A stretch of DNA of 64,000 nucleotides from Tenebrio molitor (Eukaryota > Arthropoda > Insecta > Coleoptera > Tenebrionidae), in assembly GCF_963966145.1 (NCBI RefSeq), contig NC_091047.1:12400001-12464000 (forward strand), in the 5' to 3' direction. Positions 23,289-35,733 of the stretch are shown here, in pieces. The first letter of the stretch is position 1, and every line of letters begins with the position of its first letter. The notes below the pieces were generated by a model, which saw nothing but the letters and a program-made list of their open reading frames with translations, was not told the origin of the DNA and searched no databases. A program made the position numbers and the translations under genes.

Positions 23289-25664
23289 TCACTGTCTCAC
23301 TAACTTCTTAATTTTAACCATATTAGCATATTCAAGTCTTATAGAAAGTAGTTTCTCAAACGAAAATTTATTGGTGTTAATATAAAAGTTGATTAAAAAT
23401 TTATTCCTATTTTTCTGGACTTTCCTTTCCTTCTTACTAGTCTTTTCCCCCACGCTTTTGATCTTCTCGTCGTTATCTTTAAAGTATTGTTCATCAAAAA
23501 TTTGTGGATTTTTTATCACCCCAAAGCTCGAATGAAAGTCTTCGGCCATTTTAAGAAATATTAAAATATTCTTGTATCCCAAAATTTGAAAACTAGTTCT
23601 TATCTGCTGAGCATTTTCTTGCAAGTATGCAACAGAATCGATAATGCTCATTATGATCACTATAGAAACAAAAACTCCAAAGACATAGAGCAAATAAAAG
23701 TGAGTAAGTAACATTTTAACATCGTTGAAAAAGTGAACATAATTGTCAAAATTTTTATCGAGGCCAGAATCATCATACTGCGTTAACCAAAAGATGTAAG
23801 AAGCAGCGCCAAAGAATAAAGTCAAAATAAAAATATAAGACAAGTACGAGAAAAGATGGCTTAGGATGTTGATCATAATTGCATGGAAGTGGGCAAAATT
23901 AGGACTAAACCGCCAAAATAGATGACAAGAAAATGCCATGAAGATGGTCGCAATGATTCCCAGGTGGTATATAATTACGTTACTCGTGACAACAACTGAG
24001 AAGAGCATAATTGCAGCAATTACTGTGTCTACGATCTCGTGAAGTTTATTATTTTTCCAACTGGAGGTCACTGCGATTTTCACAAAATAAATAATAGCTA
24101 AACAGAAAAGCAACAATTTTGACAAATTGATAAATGCGAAGATACTTATCAAGTAGAAGACTAAGTGGAAAACAAATAACTTCTTGTACAGAGGCTCTAC
24201 AAGTTTCCATTTGATATCGATAAATGACGACATGATTGGATGATTTAACAAATGGAACAATTTTGGATTGTTGCAAACCTTTTCCACAACTGTCAGTTCA
24301 GAATGAGTCGACTCATTCATCGTAATTAAACTTCGATAATTTAACGCAACCTCATACTTGCCATTATCGAAATCAGTATAGCTGTCGGGAAGAACGCACA
24401 TATTCAAGTATTGTTCTAAATCTTCTGGCGATATGTAATCCAAAGGACACTTGTCAGAATCATTCTTCACGGTGAGCGGCGCACCCCGTTGCAGAAGCAC
24501 CTTGATTGCTTCACTACTCGAGAAAATAATTGCGTAATGCAGAGGCGTATTACCGTTATTCGATCTTGTGTTGAGGTCCAAGTTCTTGTACTTCAAAATT
24601 TCGTCGAAATACTTGGCCTTAATGTGCTTGGGTCGATTACGAAGGAACGTTCGGAACAGTGCTTCGTCGATGACGATTTTGTTGGTTTTCAAAAGGGCTT
24701 CAAAAATTTCCAAATGATTACGTCTTGCAGCCAGTTCTAGCGGAGTTTTTGGATTCCGGTCCGTAGTTTTACACAAGTCCGCGCCCTTTTCGATTAAAAA
24801 ACTTGCAGCTTTCTTGAGATTTTTTTCGCAGCACAACTGTAAGAACGTGTTGTTGCCATCGTCCGCATCTAACCACTCCGGTACTTCCTTGGATTTTATA
24901 AAACTGTGTTCGTTGCCATTGATCAGGTACTTAAACAATTTGTCTGTTGGTTTTTCTTCAGTGGCTACTCGTGCATCACTACCAAAACAGTCAAACTGCA
25001 GGTTCTTCAATTTTGTTGAAAGATTTGTGTCTTCGATCTTGATGAAGTCTGTATTAATAGCTCCAGTTTCTAGCAGCAATTCGATGCACTTTCTTAAATT
25101 CTGTATGACTCTGTGGACTTTCGGGAATCTTTCATCATATCGACGGTACAATTTAAACAAAAATAGAATTGGGTTGTGTGAAAAGTAGTCATTTCTATTG
25201 ACGTCGATTCCAGCGTCTATCAAGATTTTCACACATACTGGACAGTTTTCATCAGCAATGTTACCGTATTTAATCAAAAACATAAGGGCAGTGTCGCCTT
25301 CTCTAACCTGATTGATATCAGACGGATTGTCTTGTAGAATCTTCGTAACACAGTAAGTTAGTTTTTCTATGTTGCATTTGGCAGCAGCGAAAAATAACAA
25401 TTCGTGGACGTTGTCTTCATTCGAGAAAATTTGAAAACCAGTGTCGATTACCATTTTAAGGGCGTCATGGTTTTTTGGTATTATTTTTGAAAATCTGACT
25501 CTTGGTATCAACGGTACAAAATTGATCAAGCCGAAGTTGTAGTGAAGAATTTCTTTGTTGTTCAAAATAATCTGCTGGGCCTCTTCAATTTCACTTTTCT
25601 CTAAATGATGTAAGACTATTTTCGTTTGTTCTCTAACTTGTGACTCTGTGGTGATGGAAGACAT
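23289..25664 (-). CDS. TRPA-type ankyrin channel paralog with defective pore
   Basis: 791 residues from the ATG at 25664. That ATG lies three bases after a strong acceptor (TTTTTTTCAG), so a 5-prime UTR intron is likely and the longer in-frame extension is not coding. The N-terminal half carries ankyrin-type repeats (GDTALMFLIKYG; KTPLELAARRNHLEIFEALL; GNTPLHYAIIFSSSEAIKVL), then the linker typical of painless/pyrexia-class TRPA proteins (PKLFHLLNHPIMSSFIDIKW) and about six hydrophobic segments. Known members are tetrameric cation channels for heat, touch or irritants in sensory neurons. Oddity: after FFNDVKMLLT the protein passes straight into the last membrane segment (YLLYVFGVFVSIVIIM); the GEF filter and roughly 14 residues present in the paralog at 31857 are missing. 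Uninterrupted over 2.4 kb, so not an obvious pseudogene. It may be a non-conducting or modulatory subunit. Confidence 0.85.
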   Translation of the reverse strand: MSSITTESQVREQTKIVLHHLEKSEIEEAQQIILNNKEILHYNFGLINFVPLIPRVRFSKIIPKNHDALKMVIDTGFQIFSNEDNVHELLFFAAAKCNIEKLTYCVTKILQDNPSDINQVREGDTALMFLIKYGNIADENCPVCVKILIDAGIDVNRNDYFSHNPILFLFKLYRRYDERFPKVHRVIQNLRKCIELLLETGAINTDFIKIEDTNLSTKLKNLQFDCFGSDARVATEEKPTDKLFKYLINGNEHSFIKSKEVPEWLDADDGNNTFLQLCCEKNLKKAASFLIEKGADLCKTTDRNPKTPLELAARRNHLEIFEALLKTNKIVIDEALFRTFLRNRPKHIKAKYFDEILKYKNLDLNTRSNNGNTPLHYAIIFSSSEAIKVLLQRGAPLTVKNDSDKCPLDYISPEDLEQYLNMCVLPDSYTDFDNGKYEVALNYRSLITMNESTHSELTVVEKVCNNPKLFHLLNHPIMSSFIDIKWKLVEPLYKKLFVFHLVFYLISIFAFINLSKLLLFCLAIIYFVKIAVTSSWKNNKLHEIVDTVIAAIMLFSVVVTSNVIIYHLGIIATIFMAFSCHLFWRFSPNFAHFHAIMINILSHLFSYLSYIFILTLFFGAASYIFWLTQYDDSGLDKNFDNYVHFFNDVKMLLTHFYLLYVFGVFVSIVIIMSIIDSVAYLQENAQQIRTSFQILGYKNILIFLKMAEDFHSSFGVIKNPQIFDEQYFKDNDEKIKSVGEKTSKKERKVQKNRNKFLINFYINTNKFSFEKLLSIRLEYANMVKIKKLVRQ

Positions 25665-25816
25665 GATCTGAAAAAAATGTAAATACGGTTTTAGAAACAA
25701 AACTCTACTTAGTTAAATATCAAAAAATATTATATTCTAATCTACTCGTATAACTAAACAAAATGATTAATAAAAACGCAAATTACCTTTAAGTTAAATT
25801 GACCTTATGGACTCAC

Positions 25817-25831
25817 AAATGAATGAATGAA

Positions 25832-25866
<35 letters not shown>

Positions 25867-25884
25867 ATGAATAAATAAATAAAT
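25817..25884. repeat. (AATA/AATG)n microsatellite
   Basis: About 68 bp of AATA units with a few AATG variants, just upstream of the minus-strand TRPA gene. Confidence 0.95.
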
Positions 25885-26077
25885 GGCGATTTCTGTCTTG
25901 GTAAACTTTACTATTAAACCGCAAATATTACTGTTCTTCATTTCAGTTGTAGGACCTATATAAGTATAATCCACACTTATCTCGTATCACATATCTTAAT
26001 TAATAGACGTGGATATAATTCAGTGAATTTATACAACATCAGATATCAGAGCAAAGTACACATTGTTCATAGAAAAT

Positions 26078-26315
26078 AACGGGTGACTATTAAAATTTTC
26101 ACTTGGAGTTGGCTTTGAAGGAGTTTTTATTTTTTCTGTTACTTTAGACACACGCAAGAACGAACGACAAATGTCAGTCAGTACAATTGAAACATAACCA
26201 AATTAAGAGAAAAAACATTTATTAAAATGTCAAACTTGTCAGTGTCTAAGGTGCAAGGGAAAACAAAGAATGATCCATAGCCAACCCTAAGTGAAAATTT
26301 TAATAGTCACCCGTT
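26078..26315. mobile_element. MITE, TIR AACGGGTGACTATTAAAATT
   Basis: Ends match as inverted repeats over about 30 bp (continuing TTCACTTGGAGTTGGCT on the left, TTCACTTAGGGTTGGCT on the right), with a non-coding core. Confidence 0.85.
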
Positions 26316-26377
26316 AAAAAAAATAATTTTTTTTTTAGTACATATTATGAATAATTTAAAATGATATCATTATATGT

Positions 26378-26819
26378 ACAGGGTTAGTCACGAGAGACTT
26401 CCGATATATGCAACCGGAACTACAATTTCCAATGGTTTCTAGCTTCCTAATTTTATAAAAAGTAATACTTAAGTCAACGATTGCTGGCCCTTATTGTCTG
26501 TCATGTCAGTTTTCACATTTATAACGTGCGATCAATTAAAAAAAAATCGAGTTACCTGGATTGTGCTATTCTGATGCTTTGACTGGTTCAAACCACCATT
26601 TTCGCCTACTCTATTTTTTTTTATTTGATCGCACGATATTAACTTTTGCTCATAACCTCAATAAAGAGAAAGTGTCATGATTAATTAATCTTATTCGCCA
26701 AGCTACTTGGATTGCTAACTTATTTCGAATTAAACAAAATATCAAGTTCTAGGGGTTTCTTGTATTTCGGGTTGCATATAACGAAATTTTCATCGGAACT
26801 CTCTCGTGAATAACCCTGT
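26378..26819. mobile_element. Non-autonomous mariner-type element
   Basis: Inverted ends ACAGGGTTAGTCACGAGAGA and (reversed) ACAGGGTTATTCACGAGAGA, flanked by TA on both sides. Similarity extends to a GTTGCATATA block. About 440 bp, no coding frame. Confidence 0.8.
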
Positions 26820-29800
26820 ATTTACTTTTCCTTCTAATTGAATACATATTTATTTATTATTATAAAACATGTATTTTAAACCAATAGGCCACTGATGTGA
26901 TATTATTTGAATTTTTTTGAACAACAGATTTGCATGGTTTTTTTAAATTATGTAATGTTTCTAATGTTTTGAATGCGTCATTTTGATACATCGAATTTGA
27001 TAAGAAACAAATCAAAACTCAAATACTTACTATACTTACTATACAAATGCGTATATGTTAAATACATACTTCCGTCTTAAACTGTACTTATCAAAATTTA
27101 ATCTACGTAGGTATATAAATTCCCGGTAGTAACTACAATGTAGATATCATCGATAACACATGTTTCATCTGAATTCTTCATAATTCTTATCATTAAAAAT
27201 TATTAATTAAACGTATTGTAGTAATAATAAGTATCTATTGGTGATTCAAAATTATTGTGGATAAGTATGGCAACTATGTACGAAAATTTATGTGGCAACT
27301 GTGTGGGTAGGATAGAGTTGACATTTCTTTGACAGTTCATAGTCGCACAATTTTGAAAATTATCAAATCAACGTGCAATGGTATAAAAAAATCAAACGCA
27401 CCCTTATGAAATGTCATACAAATGTAAAATGTCGATGTCAATTCTAGGGAGTAATTTATTTTTGACACAAGAGTAGATACGTATGACGTAACCATGACAA
27501 CTATACATACGGTAGTTTTGAGTTCCCTATTGCATTGCTGCTATTTTCATTTTCACTTTCTGAGAGTTCTTTGGTACAAAATCGGGGTTATCGCAATGCT
27601 GTTATGCTACTAAGTCAGTCTGTTCGTTTTGACACACCCGATATATGTACTAATAAAGTACTCTGTCCAGGGGAACAAACAATTCCAATTATTTTGAAGT
27701 GCGAAGTTAGAAAATTAAGTTCGACCAATTTTTCTAGGTTGTTACTCTATTTATTAATAAACGAACGTTTGTTTTAACTGCAAAAATATTTACATAAATT
27801 GAACATAAACAGAACAATAGACTTAATTCTCGTCTTAGTGATTTTTTTTTAAGAGTTTATTTATTTTGAAACAAATATTGCTACTGTAACGCACGAAGAA
27901 TAATCGGGGCGCGTAGTCTGTACGGGCCCTTACAATGAACCCGTACCTGTGTCGCGAACGGAAGTGATCTGATGAAGATGTAACGACGAATTTGGAAGTT
28001 GTTCTAGGGATGAGGATAGGCGCGGTTAGTGAAAGACTGTTATCGGCTAGCCAAGACACCATTTTTAGTGCAAGAGTGCAAATCAGTAATAATCATTTGG
28101 TAATACATACTATCATTTTAGGTAGCAAATTTAAACCATGCTTATTGCAATTGGATTCCTAGAAATATTGGTTTCACAGATATGAATAATTTTTTCAATA
28201 ACGAAAATATGGCAGACGTCCTAAATACATACAGACAAATAAAAACATTACTCGGACATAATTGTAATAACTTTACCAAGAAATTTCTGTTATCAACGAT
28301 TGTAAGAAAAATAATTTAAAGAGCTCAAGATAATGTACAGTGTGATTGTATAATATGATCAACAAAAAAGAGATAAGGAAACATATTTTTTAAAGGTGCT
28401 GCGTAAGTGCCACTTGTCATTTATAACGTTTATTGAAAGGTTTTATGTACCTGAATTTTATTTTTTTTAAATAATTCTCAAAAAATATTCAGGGTGGAAT
28501 TATATTTTCGAAATGGTAACAAGGAAAATGCTTTATCATACATAATCTTGCCTCTAAGAGAGTATGATTAAAACAACACCAAACCTTTCCAGATGTTTCG
28601 TTTTTCATAGGCGCCCCTGATCTCCTTTTTTTGTTGATCTTATTGTATTTTCTGATAACTAGTCTCCAACATTCAAATTTCTTTGTGTTCTTAGCATATT
28701 ACATATAGCGAAATATTGTACATTGGGATATAAGGTTAGTACTCCTAAGTGCATTATAACAGAATTGAGAAAGAATTCCGAGTTCCTTCCGAGATTCTGT
28801 TATGGCACTTACTAACCGTAACTATATCCCACAACGTTTTTCACACAATCGCTTATACGAAAAAAAAATTGCTTCGAAGACATTAATGTCATTAATGACC
28901 TACCTCAGTAGGTATCGGTGTCATTATTTGCTTACAGCATTGGAGTTGTTAAGTTCAACTTTCAGATCGTGTCAACAACAATTGTAAGTAGCTATAACAA
29001 CACGATTGCGCGAAAAATATGAAAAAGAATTCCTGATTTATGAGATTCTGGACAACTTTTGTTTTCAACTTACAATAATTGAATTGAGTTCTTCAAAAGA
29101 GCAATTCATGAAGTTCTACCACTTGACAAAAATTCAAAGCTCTTATTGACACTGATAACGAAAATGTCTTTATCTAATTACTCCAACTGTATATTTGAAA
29201 AACACTTCACCGAAAGGTGCAATGTCAACCGAAGAAGGCTACGTAATATAAAATATTTTTACGTTCGTTCTTACCGAAGTGGTTGGTTTTCTGAAACCAA
29301 TTTTTTTGGATGGCATTATTTTACTTATATTAAGTAATACTGGAAGGCTCTAAAATAAGTTGGCGCATATTGCCATTGATATAAGAGAAGATGTATCTAA
29401 TGTGGCCATGAAGGAGATATTTATGCACAGACGACCGCCACATTACCCGAAAAGTAACAAATATATTTTTTGACAGCTTTCATCTACCAAGAACAAAGAT
29501 ACAGATCATCTATCATCATCTAACGTCTACCCGTGTCTGTGTCGTATTGTTTGCCTATTTACAAAATCGACTGGCCATATCATACGAAGAAGGTTAAGTA
29601 ACATTGTTGCTCTGTAGCTGTAGCTACAGGGGCAGATCATACGCAGTTTAAAAGAAAATCGAAAAGAACACTGCACTTACTTTGTAGTTTTCAGTCAAAA
29701 TTGTCACAATTCAACGAGTAAAAGAGAACTGAATAAATTTAGATAACGTTATCCTTATCAGTTTGTGGAACGCCAACGGAAACATTGTGCTTTTCATATC

Positions 29801-31856
29801 ATGGCTACATATTTTATTTTGTAATGCATTTTATTCATCTAGGGACTGTAGGTTAAATCCTTAAAATTTTAATCCGTGACGACTTCACTGATCAAAGGTG
29901 AGAGACGGTACAAAAATCACAGAACCGCAGAGTATTGCGGATTCCACATCAAGGTTGCGAACACTCCTTATAATTATTCTGATCAACGTAAACAAGCTAC
30001 ACCGTTGGCAAACGAATACGTGGTATCCAACAAAAAAACTTTCAACTAATGTTACCAAATTACTTACATTTCGTAAATATATACGTTTGTCGAGCAGAAA
30101 CCATAACCCTGATAACCTATCTAATCATCAATTCACACAGGAAATATTAAAACAACACATCACACAGTTTAGTCACTATTTTTCTGTTCTCGCACAAGCT
30201 AATTTCGTGTCAATAGTTATCACAAATCAAGGTTCTTTGAATGAAACTAAAAATACAGGTTCACCACAACCTATAGCTAAAAATACATTCATCTGTAACC
30301 GTGGTGGAGGTTAGCGGTTTTTCCTGAATTACGTAGACTACAGTAGAAATAATTACACATCAGTTGCAAGCAACGAACAGACTGACTATATTTTCACTTT
30401 CGCGTTGACAAGAAAATTGAAAATATGGATGACAATGAAAGTGTGCTCATACAAATCTCGGAACAAGGTATTTTGTTTATCATTTTATGTATGTCTAAAC
30501 TCATTGTCGTTTGCTAAATGTTCCTGCCTACTGTTCGCAAATCTTGCAAAATTTCTTTCCTCATCGATTACAACAAAAATTAGCTTTTGGGTATCTACAG
30601 ATTTCCAACATACCTAGTGCTTTGTATTTTTTGAAGACATTCGCTCGATCTGCTGTTATTCGTTTCAGTTCAGAGTTTAACTGAATTGACAATTAAAAAG
30701 CTTCATTTTGGTCAAAAAATATATGCATTATTATATTCGGATGGGTTTATCTACGGTGTAATAATTTATTACTTACACAATACGAGTAGTACAGCTGATT
30801 AAATTATTCTTGAACATTTAAAAATATTTCAAAAAATCTCCTATCACTTTTTATTCACAGATATACTAAAAAACATGTACCTACTCTTTCCTTAATCTGT
30901 CGTTGAAAAGGTGGGATGTCGTTTCAAATTGAAGGGAGGTGGCTGGAGGCGGCTGGAGAGGGAATAACGATGTGACAGCTATACTAAGTTAATGCCCGCT
31001 ATGTGCTGATTGACATTCTAAAATTTCAAATTTGTAACGTTAATAACACCAGACATAAAACCATCTGAATTTTTCGCGAAGTCACCCGATATACCTAGTC
31101 CTGCCGTAACTGCTGTTACACATTTTTTTCATCTGAAAGTACATTTTATATGATTATTTAAATTAACTCTTAAAATATACGTAACTATATTAATTTAACG
31201 CTTCAAACATAGACCATTGAAAATAACCTCTTTATAGTCATAACGTTAACTTCACTTAAGCTTCTTGGTGAATTGGCACTGTCAGAGGATCATTCGTCCA
31301 CTACGAAGTAGCAGTGATTGTTGTTTGTCAACCTATAGTATAATAAATAGTCTTGGAATATTCTCTCAAATATCCCCTCAACGCATTCTTGTTGAAGTTT
31401 ATTTTCACAAAATTGAAGCACCACCCAACTTACTATGTGGTCTTCCGCACTCGAAGTAAACTTCGATTACTCCTGTTGACTACAGTTTTGATGACTGGTT
31501 GTTCGAACACTACGTCAATGTCCTTTTCTTAGCCTATCATTGACTCAGACAGCCTTTTTCAAGAGTTTCATGCTTGGTGTAAAACAATTACACCGTCGGT
31601 TTTTAAATATTGTTTATAACATTTATATTGTTGGATTCATAAACTGATCACATCACAGCTACCTCTACCAATTTAAATACTGACTCTTGTCATTTACAAA
31701 TTTTTATGTAACAGAATTTATAGCAGTACTAGGTATGACAGTTTTTACTAAATTTACATTTTGTTTTGTACAAAAATTGTATGTAGAAAATATACTGAAT
31801 ATTTTTGTATACTTTTAAACTATTTATTTCCAAAATATCTTGGATCGTAGTTAGTT
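26820..31856. other. Intergenic region between the two TRPA genes
   Basis: About 5 kb without a certain gene. At 27971-28062 (minus) there is a possible first coding exon: ATG then VSWLADNSLSLTAPILIP, ending at a CACAG/GTACGG donor; no downstream partner was found and no family recognised. Other frames (for example 29898-30314) show no family features. GC-rich repeats such as GGTGGCTGGAGGCGGCTGGA lie near 30940. Confidence 0.4.
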
Positions 31857-34382
31857 GTGTTAGCTGTCATCAATCATTGTATTGCAGACGAGAAGAAAAA
31901 GGAGCCCGATTATAAGTTCCATGTCTTTAGAATTGTCAACAATGCGTGCGACCAAAAGAAGAAACAAGAATTACAAAAGCTTCTAGCAGATCTAGGGATA
32001 TCAGAAGAAATAATATTAGAATCGGCAGAACAAAGAAAGTGTTTAAAGCGGAAAATGTTTGATGCAATGCTTAGATTTTACGAGAATGAAGAAAATGACA
32101 AGAGTGATTTATTGTTTTATGCTTCGGCGCAATTCGACTTAATTAAAATTCGAACAATACTGAAGGAACTAGAAATTAACAGAGATTCTTTTGTACAAGA
32201 TATTACGCAGACCAGATGTTCCGACTCAGTTATTGTCTTTGCCTTGAAGTACGGAGATATTACCAAAAACGACTTCTATAGTTGCATAAAAGAATTGACT
32301 GAAGCTGGAATTGATATTAACAGGCTCGACTTTAAAGGCAAAAGTGCTATCGATTTAATCGCTCTTTTCTACAAACAATATAAAAATGACGCAACTATGT
32401 CGACGATTTTAAAAAATGTTGCCACCTTGTTTTTAGAAAAAGGATTATATGCTATTGATAATAAAGATACTGCAACTGTTCTCAAAAACGATATGAAACT
32501 TGTTTTACCAAACGATGGTTTTGTATCAGGAGATGGCAAAACCCACTTATTCTGCTGCATAATGAGAAACGACACAAAGTCATTCTTAAATTTTCAAGAA
32601 CTTCAAAAATATGTAAATGTCGACGACAGTGAAAACACTTTGCTGCAATTTGCTTCTAAAAGGTCCGACAACATGTTGCCCGTTGTGCAACATTTATTAA
32701 AAAATGGAGCTGATCCCAATAAAGTGACACCAAGAAATAAACTGACACCACTGGAGTTAGCTGCAAAGAACAATAATCAAAAAATTTTTGAAGAACTATT
32801 GAAACATGTCGACACCAAAATTACACAGGAAAACTTCAATAATTTTGTCAGGTGGCGTCTGAAGCCTATGAAGGGAAAATTGTTCAAAAGCCTCTTAGAA
32901 TCTGACAAAATAGAGCCACAATTTACTTACGACAGATCAGGAAACACCGCGCTTCATTATGCTGTCAGTTTTTCTCACAAAGAAGCAATACAAAAACTGC
33001 TGAAACGCAATTCTTCGCTGATCGTGAAGAACAAACTAAACAAGTGTGTTCTCGATATGATCGATCCGGAAGACCTTGAAAAGCACTTTGATAGCTGCTT
33101 GGTTTTGGACAACTACGCGCCTTACTTTAGTGACATCAATTACAAAATGAGATTTCGTTTCAACTGTCTCGTCGACAGTCAAGAATTTAGGGAAAGTAGG
33201 GTCGTTTCGATGATTGGAAAACAGCCGAATCTTGAACGCCTCTTGACTCATCCATTTATTCACACATTTGTTACTCTAAAGTGGTTTAAAATAAAATTTT
33301 ACTTTTGGATAATCCTGATGTTGCAGTTGATTATGTTCATACTGTTGTCCGTAGCCTTTTATCGGTTTCCAAAATCGGTACCAGAAAATGTTTTTACCGT
33401 GTTACTAAGCGTGATTTGTATTGCAATAAAAGCACCGATTTTCCTACATTTTAGGATAGTAAGGAAATCACCAATTTTTGTTGTGTTAAATGAAGCAACT
33501 TTACATGCAGCAACTGAAATCTGTTTAATGGCAACAATCATTGGTGGTTTCTTCCAACTACAATTCCGGGGCTTCTTATTTATAGAAATTGCTGTTTGTT
33601 TTCTGCTAACTACAGGTTACCACCCAAATTTATCAAAATGGTCTCTAATGTTACAAAGAGTTTTTAAAACGTTTACAATTTTATTAATATTTTTCTCACT
33701 TCCGGTAGTTGCTTTCAGTATTGGTTTCCACATTTTGTTTCCCAGTGAGAAGTTATTTAACAATTTTTTCACCTCCATATTTAAAACATTTATTATGACC
33801 ACAGGAGAATTTAATATCGAGGACGACGCTAATTTTAGTTTCGGCGGCTACCTTATATTTGTCTTTTTTGCCATGAGTATGTCTTTGGTGATCGTCAATT
33901 TTTGGACTGGTGTGGCAGTAACGGATATTGAACGAATCGAACGACACTCTGAAGTCAACGCTTTCAAAAACCTTATATTATTTATGACTTTTATAGAACA
34001 CATTTACAATATAAAATGTTTAGAAAAATTCCGAAAGTATATTCCTACACCACTATTGTTTTTAAGAATAGATGAAAAAGGTTGTTATTTTATTGACATT
34101 GGAAAATGCGATGTTGATTATTATGTAAATAGAAGTAAACAATTCGATGAAAAAACTGAATTTCCATCGAAATTAGATGACGACTGTTTCAATAAAATAA
34201 GAAATCATTACTTTAAGCAGACTGAGATCACCAACGAAAAATTATTATTAGGCAAGTTAGAGCAGGTGTTAAAGACTTTGGAAGAGATTAAAGCCAACAA
34301 CTCTGCTAGATGTAATCACCATGACGACAGTAATTTGGCAACAAAACAGAAGAAAGGTGATAAAGATAAAAAACCCAAGTGA
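31857..34382 (+). CDS. TRPA-type (painless/pyrexia class) ankyrin channel
   Basis: Open frame of 841 codons. It lacks an ATG near its 5-prime end (first in-frame ATG only at codon 67), so the start is probably in an unfound upstream exon joined at an acceptor near 31887 (ATTGTATTGCAG). Residues about 85-420 hold ankyrin repeats (LTPLELAAKNNNQKIFEELL near 296; GNTALHYAVSFSHKEAIQKL near 362), followed by the class-typical linker LLTHPFIHTFVTLKW (about 462), hydrophobic segments from about 480 and a pore motif FIMTTGEF (about 645-652) before the last membrane helix. The C-terminus is charged with a Lys-rich end. Such channels gate calcium and sodium entry on heat or noxious stimuli. It diverges from its paralog at 23289 with about 6 kb between; both have one large exon, so they probably arose by local duplication. 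Confidence 0.88.
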   Translation: MLAVINHCIADEKKKEPDYKFHVFRIVNNACDQKKKQELQKLLADLGISEEIILESAEQRKCLKRKMFDAMLRFYENEENDKSDLLFYASAQFDLIKIRTILKELEINRDSFVQDITQTRCSDSVIVFALKYGDITKNDFYSCIKELTEAGIDINRLDFKGKSAIDLIALFYKQYKNDATMSTILKNVATLFLEKGLYAIDNKDTATVLKNDMKLVLPNDGFVSGDGKTHLFCCIMRNDTKSFLNFQELQKYVNVDDSENTLLQFASKRSDNMLPVVQHLLKNGADPNKVTPRNKLTPLELAAKNNNQKIFEELLKHVDTKITQENFNNFVRWRLKPMKGKLFKSLLESDKIEPQFTYDRSGNTALHYAVSFSHKEAIQKLLKRNSSLIVKNKLNKCVLDMIDPEDLEKHFDSCLVLDNYAPYFSDINYKMRFRFNCLVDSQEFRESRVVSMIGKQPNLERLLTHPFIHTFVTLKWFKIKFYFWIILMLQLIMFILLSVAFYRFPKSVPENVFTVLLSVICIAIKAPIFLHFRIVRKSPIFVVLNEATLHAATEICLMATIIGGFFQLQFRGFLFIEIAVCFLLTTGYHPNLSKWSLMLQRVFKTFTILLIFFSLPVVAFSIGFHILFPSEKLFNNFFTSIFKTFIMTTGEFNIEDDANFSFGGYLIFVFFAMSMSLVIVNFWTGVAVTDIERIERHSEVNAFKNLILFMTFIEHIYNIKCLEKFRKYIPTPLLFLRIDEKGCYFIDIGKCDVDYYVNRSKQFDEKTEFPSKLDDDCFNKIRNHYFKQTEITNEKLLLGKLEQVLKTLEEIKANNSARCNHHDDSNLATKQKKGDKDKKPK

Positions 34383-34462
34383 TGTATTGTTACTTTGACG
34401 AATATTTAGTCAATTTTTGTTAATATTTTATATCCAAAAATGTAATGTTGCGCTCGAAAAAT

Positions 34463-34490
34463 ACAGGGTCATTATAAATGTTTGTCCCAT
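34463..34490 (+). repeat. Solo mariner-type terminus
   Basis: ACAGGGTCATTATAAATGTT resembles the end of the 5119 element (ACAGGGTCTCTATAAATGAT). No matching right end seen; a truncated remnant 80 bp past the TRPA stop. Confidence 0.45.
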
Positions 34491-35733
34491 CGTAGTTGCC
34501 GTTGAAAGACCATACAAATTGTGGATGTGCCGCAAATCAAAGAAACCTCTGAGGTTTTGGACGTATGTCCTAAGATGCTCTGTAATGCATGGAAGTATTT
34601 TTGGTTGCATACACCTGTTTCAATTTAAATTTGGAAATTTTTACAGAAACTCATCCATACAGTTATTGTAAACACCATTACGAAATTTATGTTTGAAATA
34701 ATAGTTATTTATTTAACGAGTTCGTGTGTAATTTTGGCTTTTTTTGGCATGAGTTTAACTCGAGTGAAACGAGAGTTTTAAAGGTCCACGACTCTTTAAA
34801 ATTAGCTTGACGTTTCGTTTTGACAAGTTGTCAAATTTATCAAAATCCGTTCACACAGGAGAAAATTCTCAAATTCTGACAGTGTCGAACAAAAAAAATC
34901 ATTTTTGCGTTAAAATTTGATTCATAGTGACAGTTGTCTGACGTTTATTAGCTGAGTTAGCAAAAATCTGACCCTGTCAAAGTTATTGCCGCTCCTTATC
35001 TAAGTAACTGTAAAAAGTGTTGAAAATAAATTCTTTGATTTATTGTAATAACATAAGATAATTAAACGTCAACTACATAGGTACATATATTAATTTTATA
35101 AGGTTAATATGAATTTTCTTAATGTAATTTGGACATTGTTTTTAATAAAATCTGTTTAATAAATATATTTTTGGTATTTTATTGTTAGTTTTAACTACCG
35201 CATCACTTTATTCCCCAATATAACCCTTTTCAGTTTCTTAGCTGGTAAAAGAATTTTCGACAAACAGGAAAACTGTTACAGTTACTGAGGAACATTTTTC
35301 CAACTTAGAAAAAATCTCATTTAAGGAAAGGGTTGCAGTATCGCAGGATTACAGCTTTGTTTCTTTTGGGGCCAGGCTATAAAATTTTCAAAAATTCCTT
35401 GCACGCAGCCCTCCAATTAATCTTTATTTTAGTAATTTTCTGTGAGTACGTTGCTTTTAAAAATAAATTTGCAACTTTATAAATTACGTACAGGGTGAGC
35501 AACAATAAATGTTTCATTTGGCAAAAAAAAATTTTACATAAAATTTTCAAGACTGTGAATTGTACCTATTCCGGTTTGTCTTATTGACATTATTGACAGC
35601 TGGTATACATTTCAAATTTAAACGTCTTGGTTTTTGTAATCTTTTATTAATAAAATAATAATAATTAACAAAATAGATGCTCAATTGAATACCACACTTC
35701 GAATAATAACGGATACTTTAAAATAGATTTTAG
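34491..35733. other. Non-coding flank of the plus-strand TRPA gene
   Basis: No gene. AATAAA signals at 35025-35030 and 35144-35149 could end the TRPA transcript. Another CAGGGTGAGCAAC mariner-like terminus occurs near 35492. Confidence 0.4.

Noticed and set aside
24489..25188. Pl-strand frames of 83 and 124 codons
   Set aside because: Antisense shadows of the TRPA coding sequence.
29898..30314. 138-codon open frame
   Set aside because: No recognisable domain, no splice or poly(A) context, low-complexity composition; not separable from chance.
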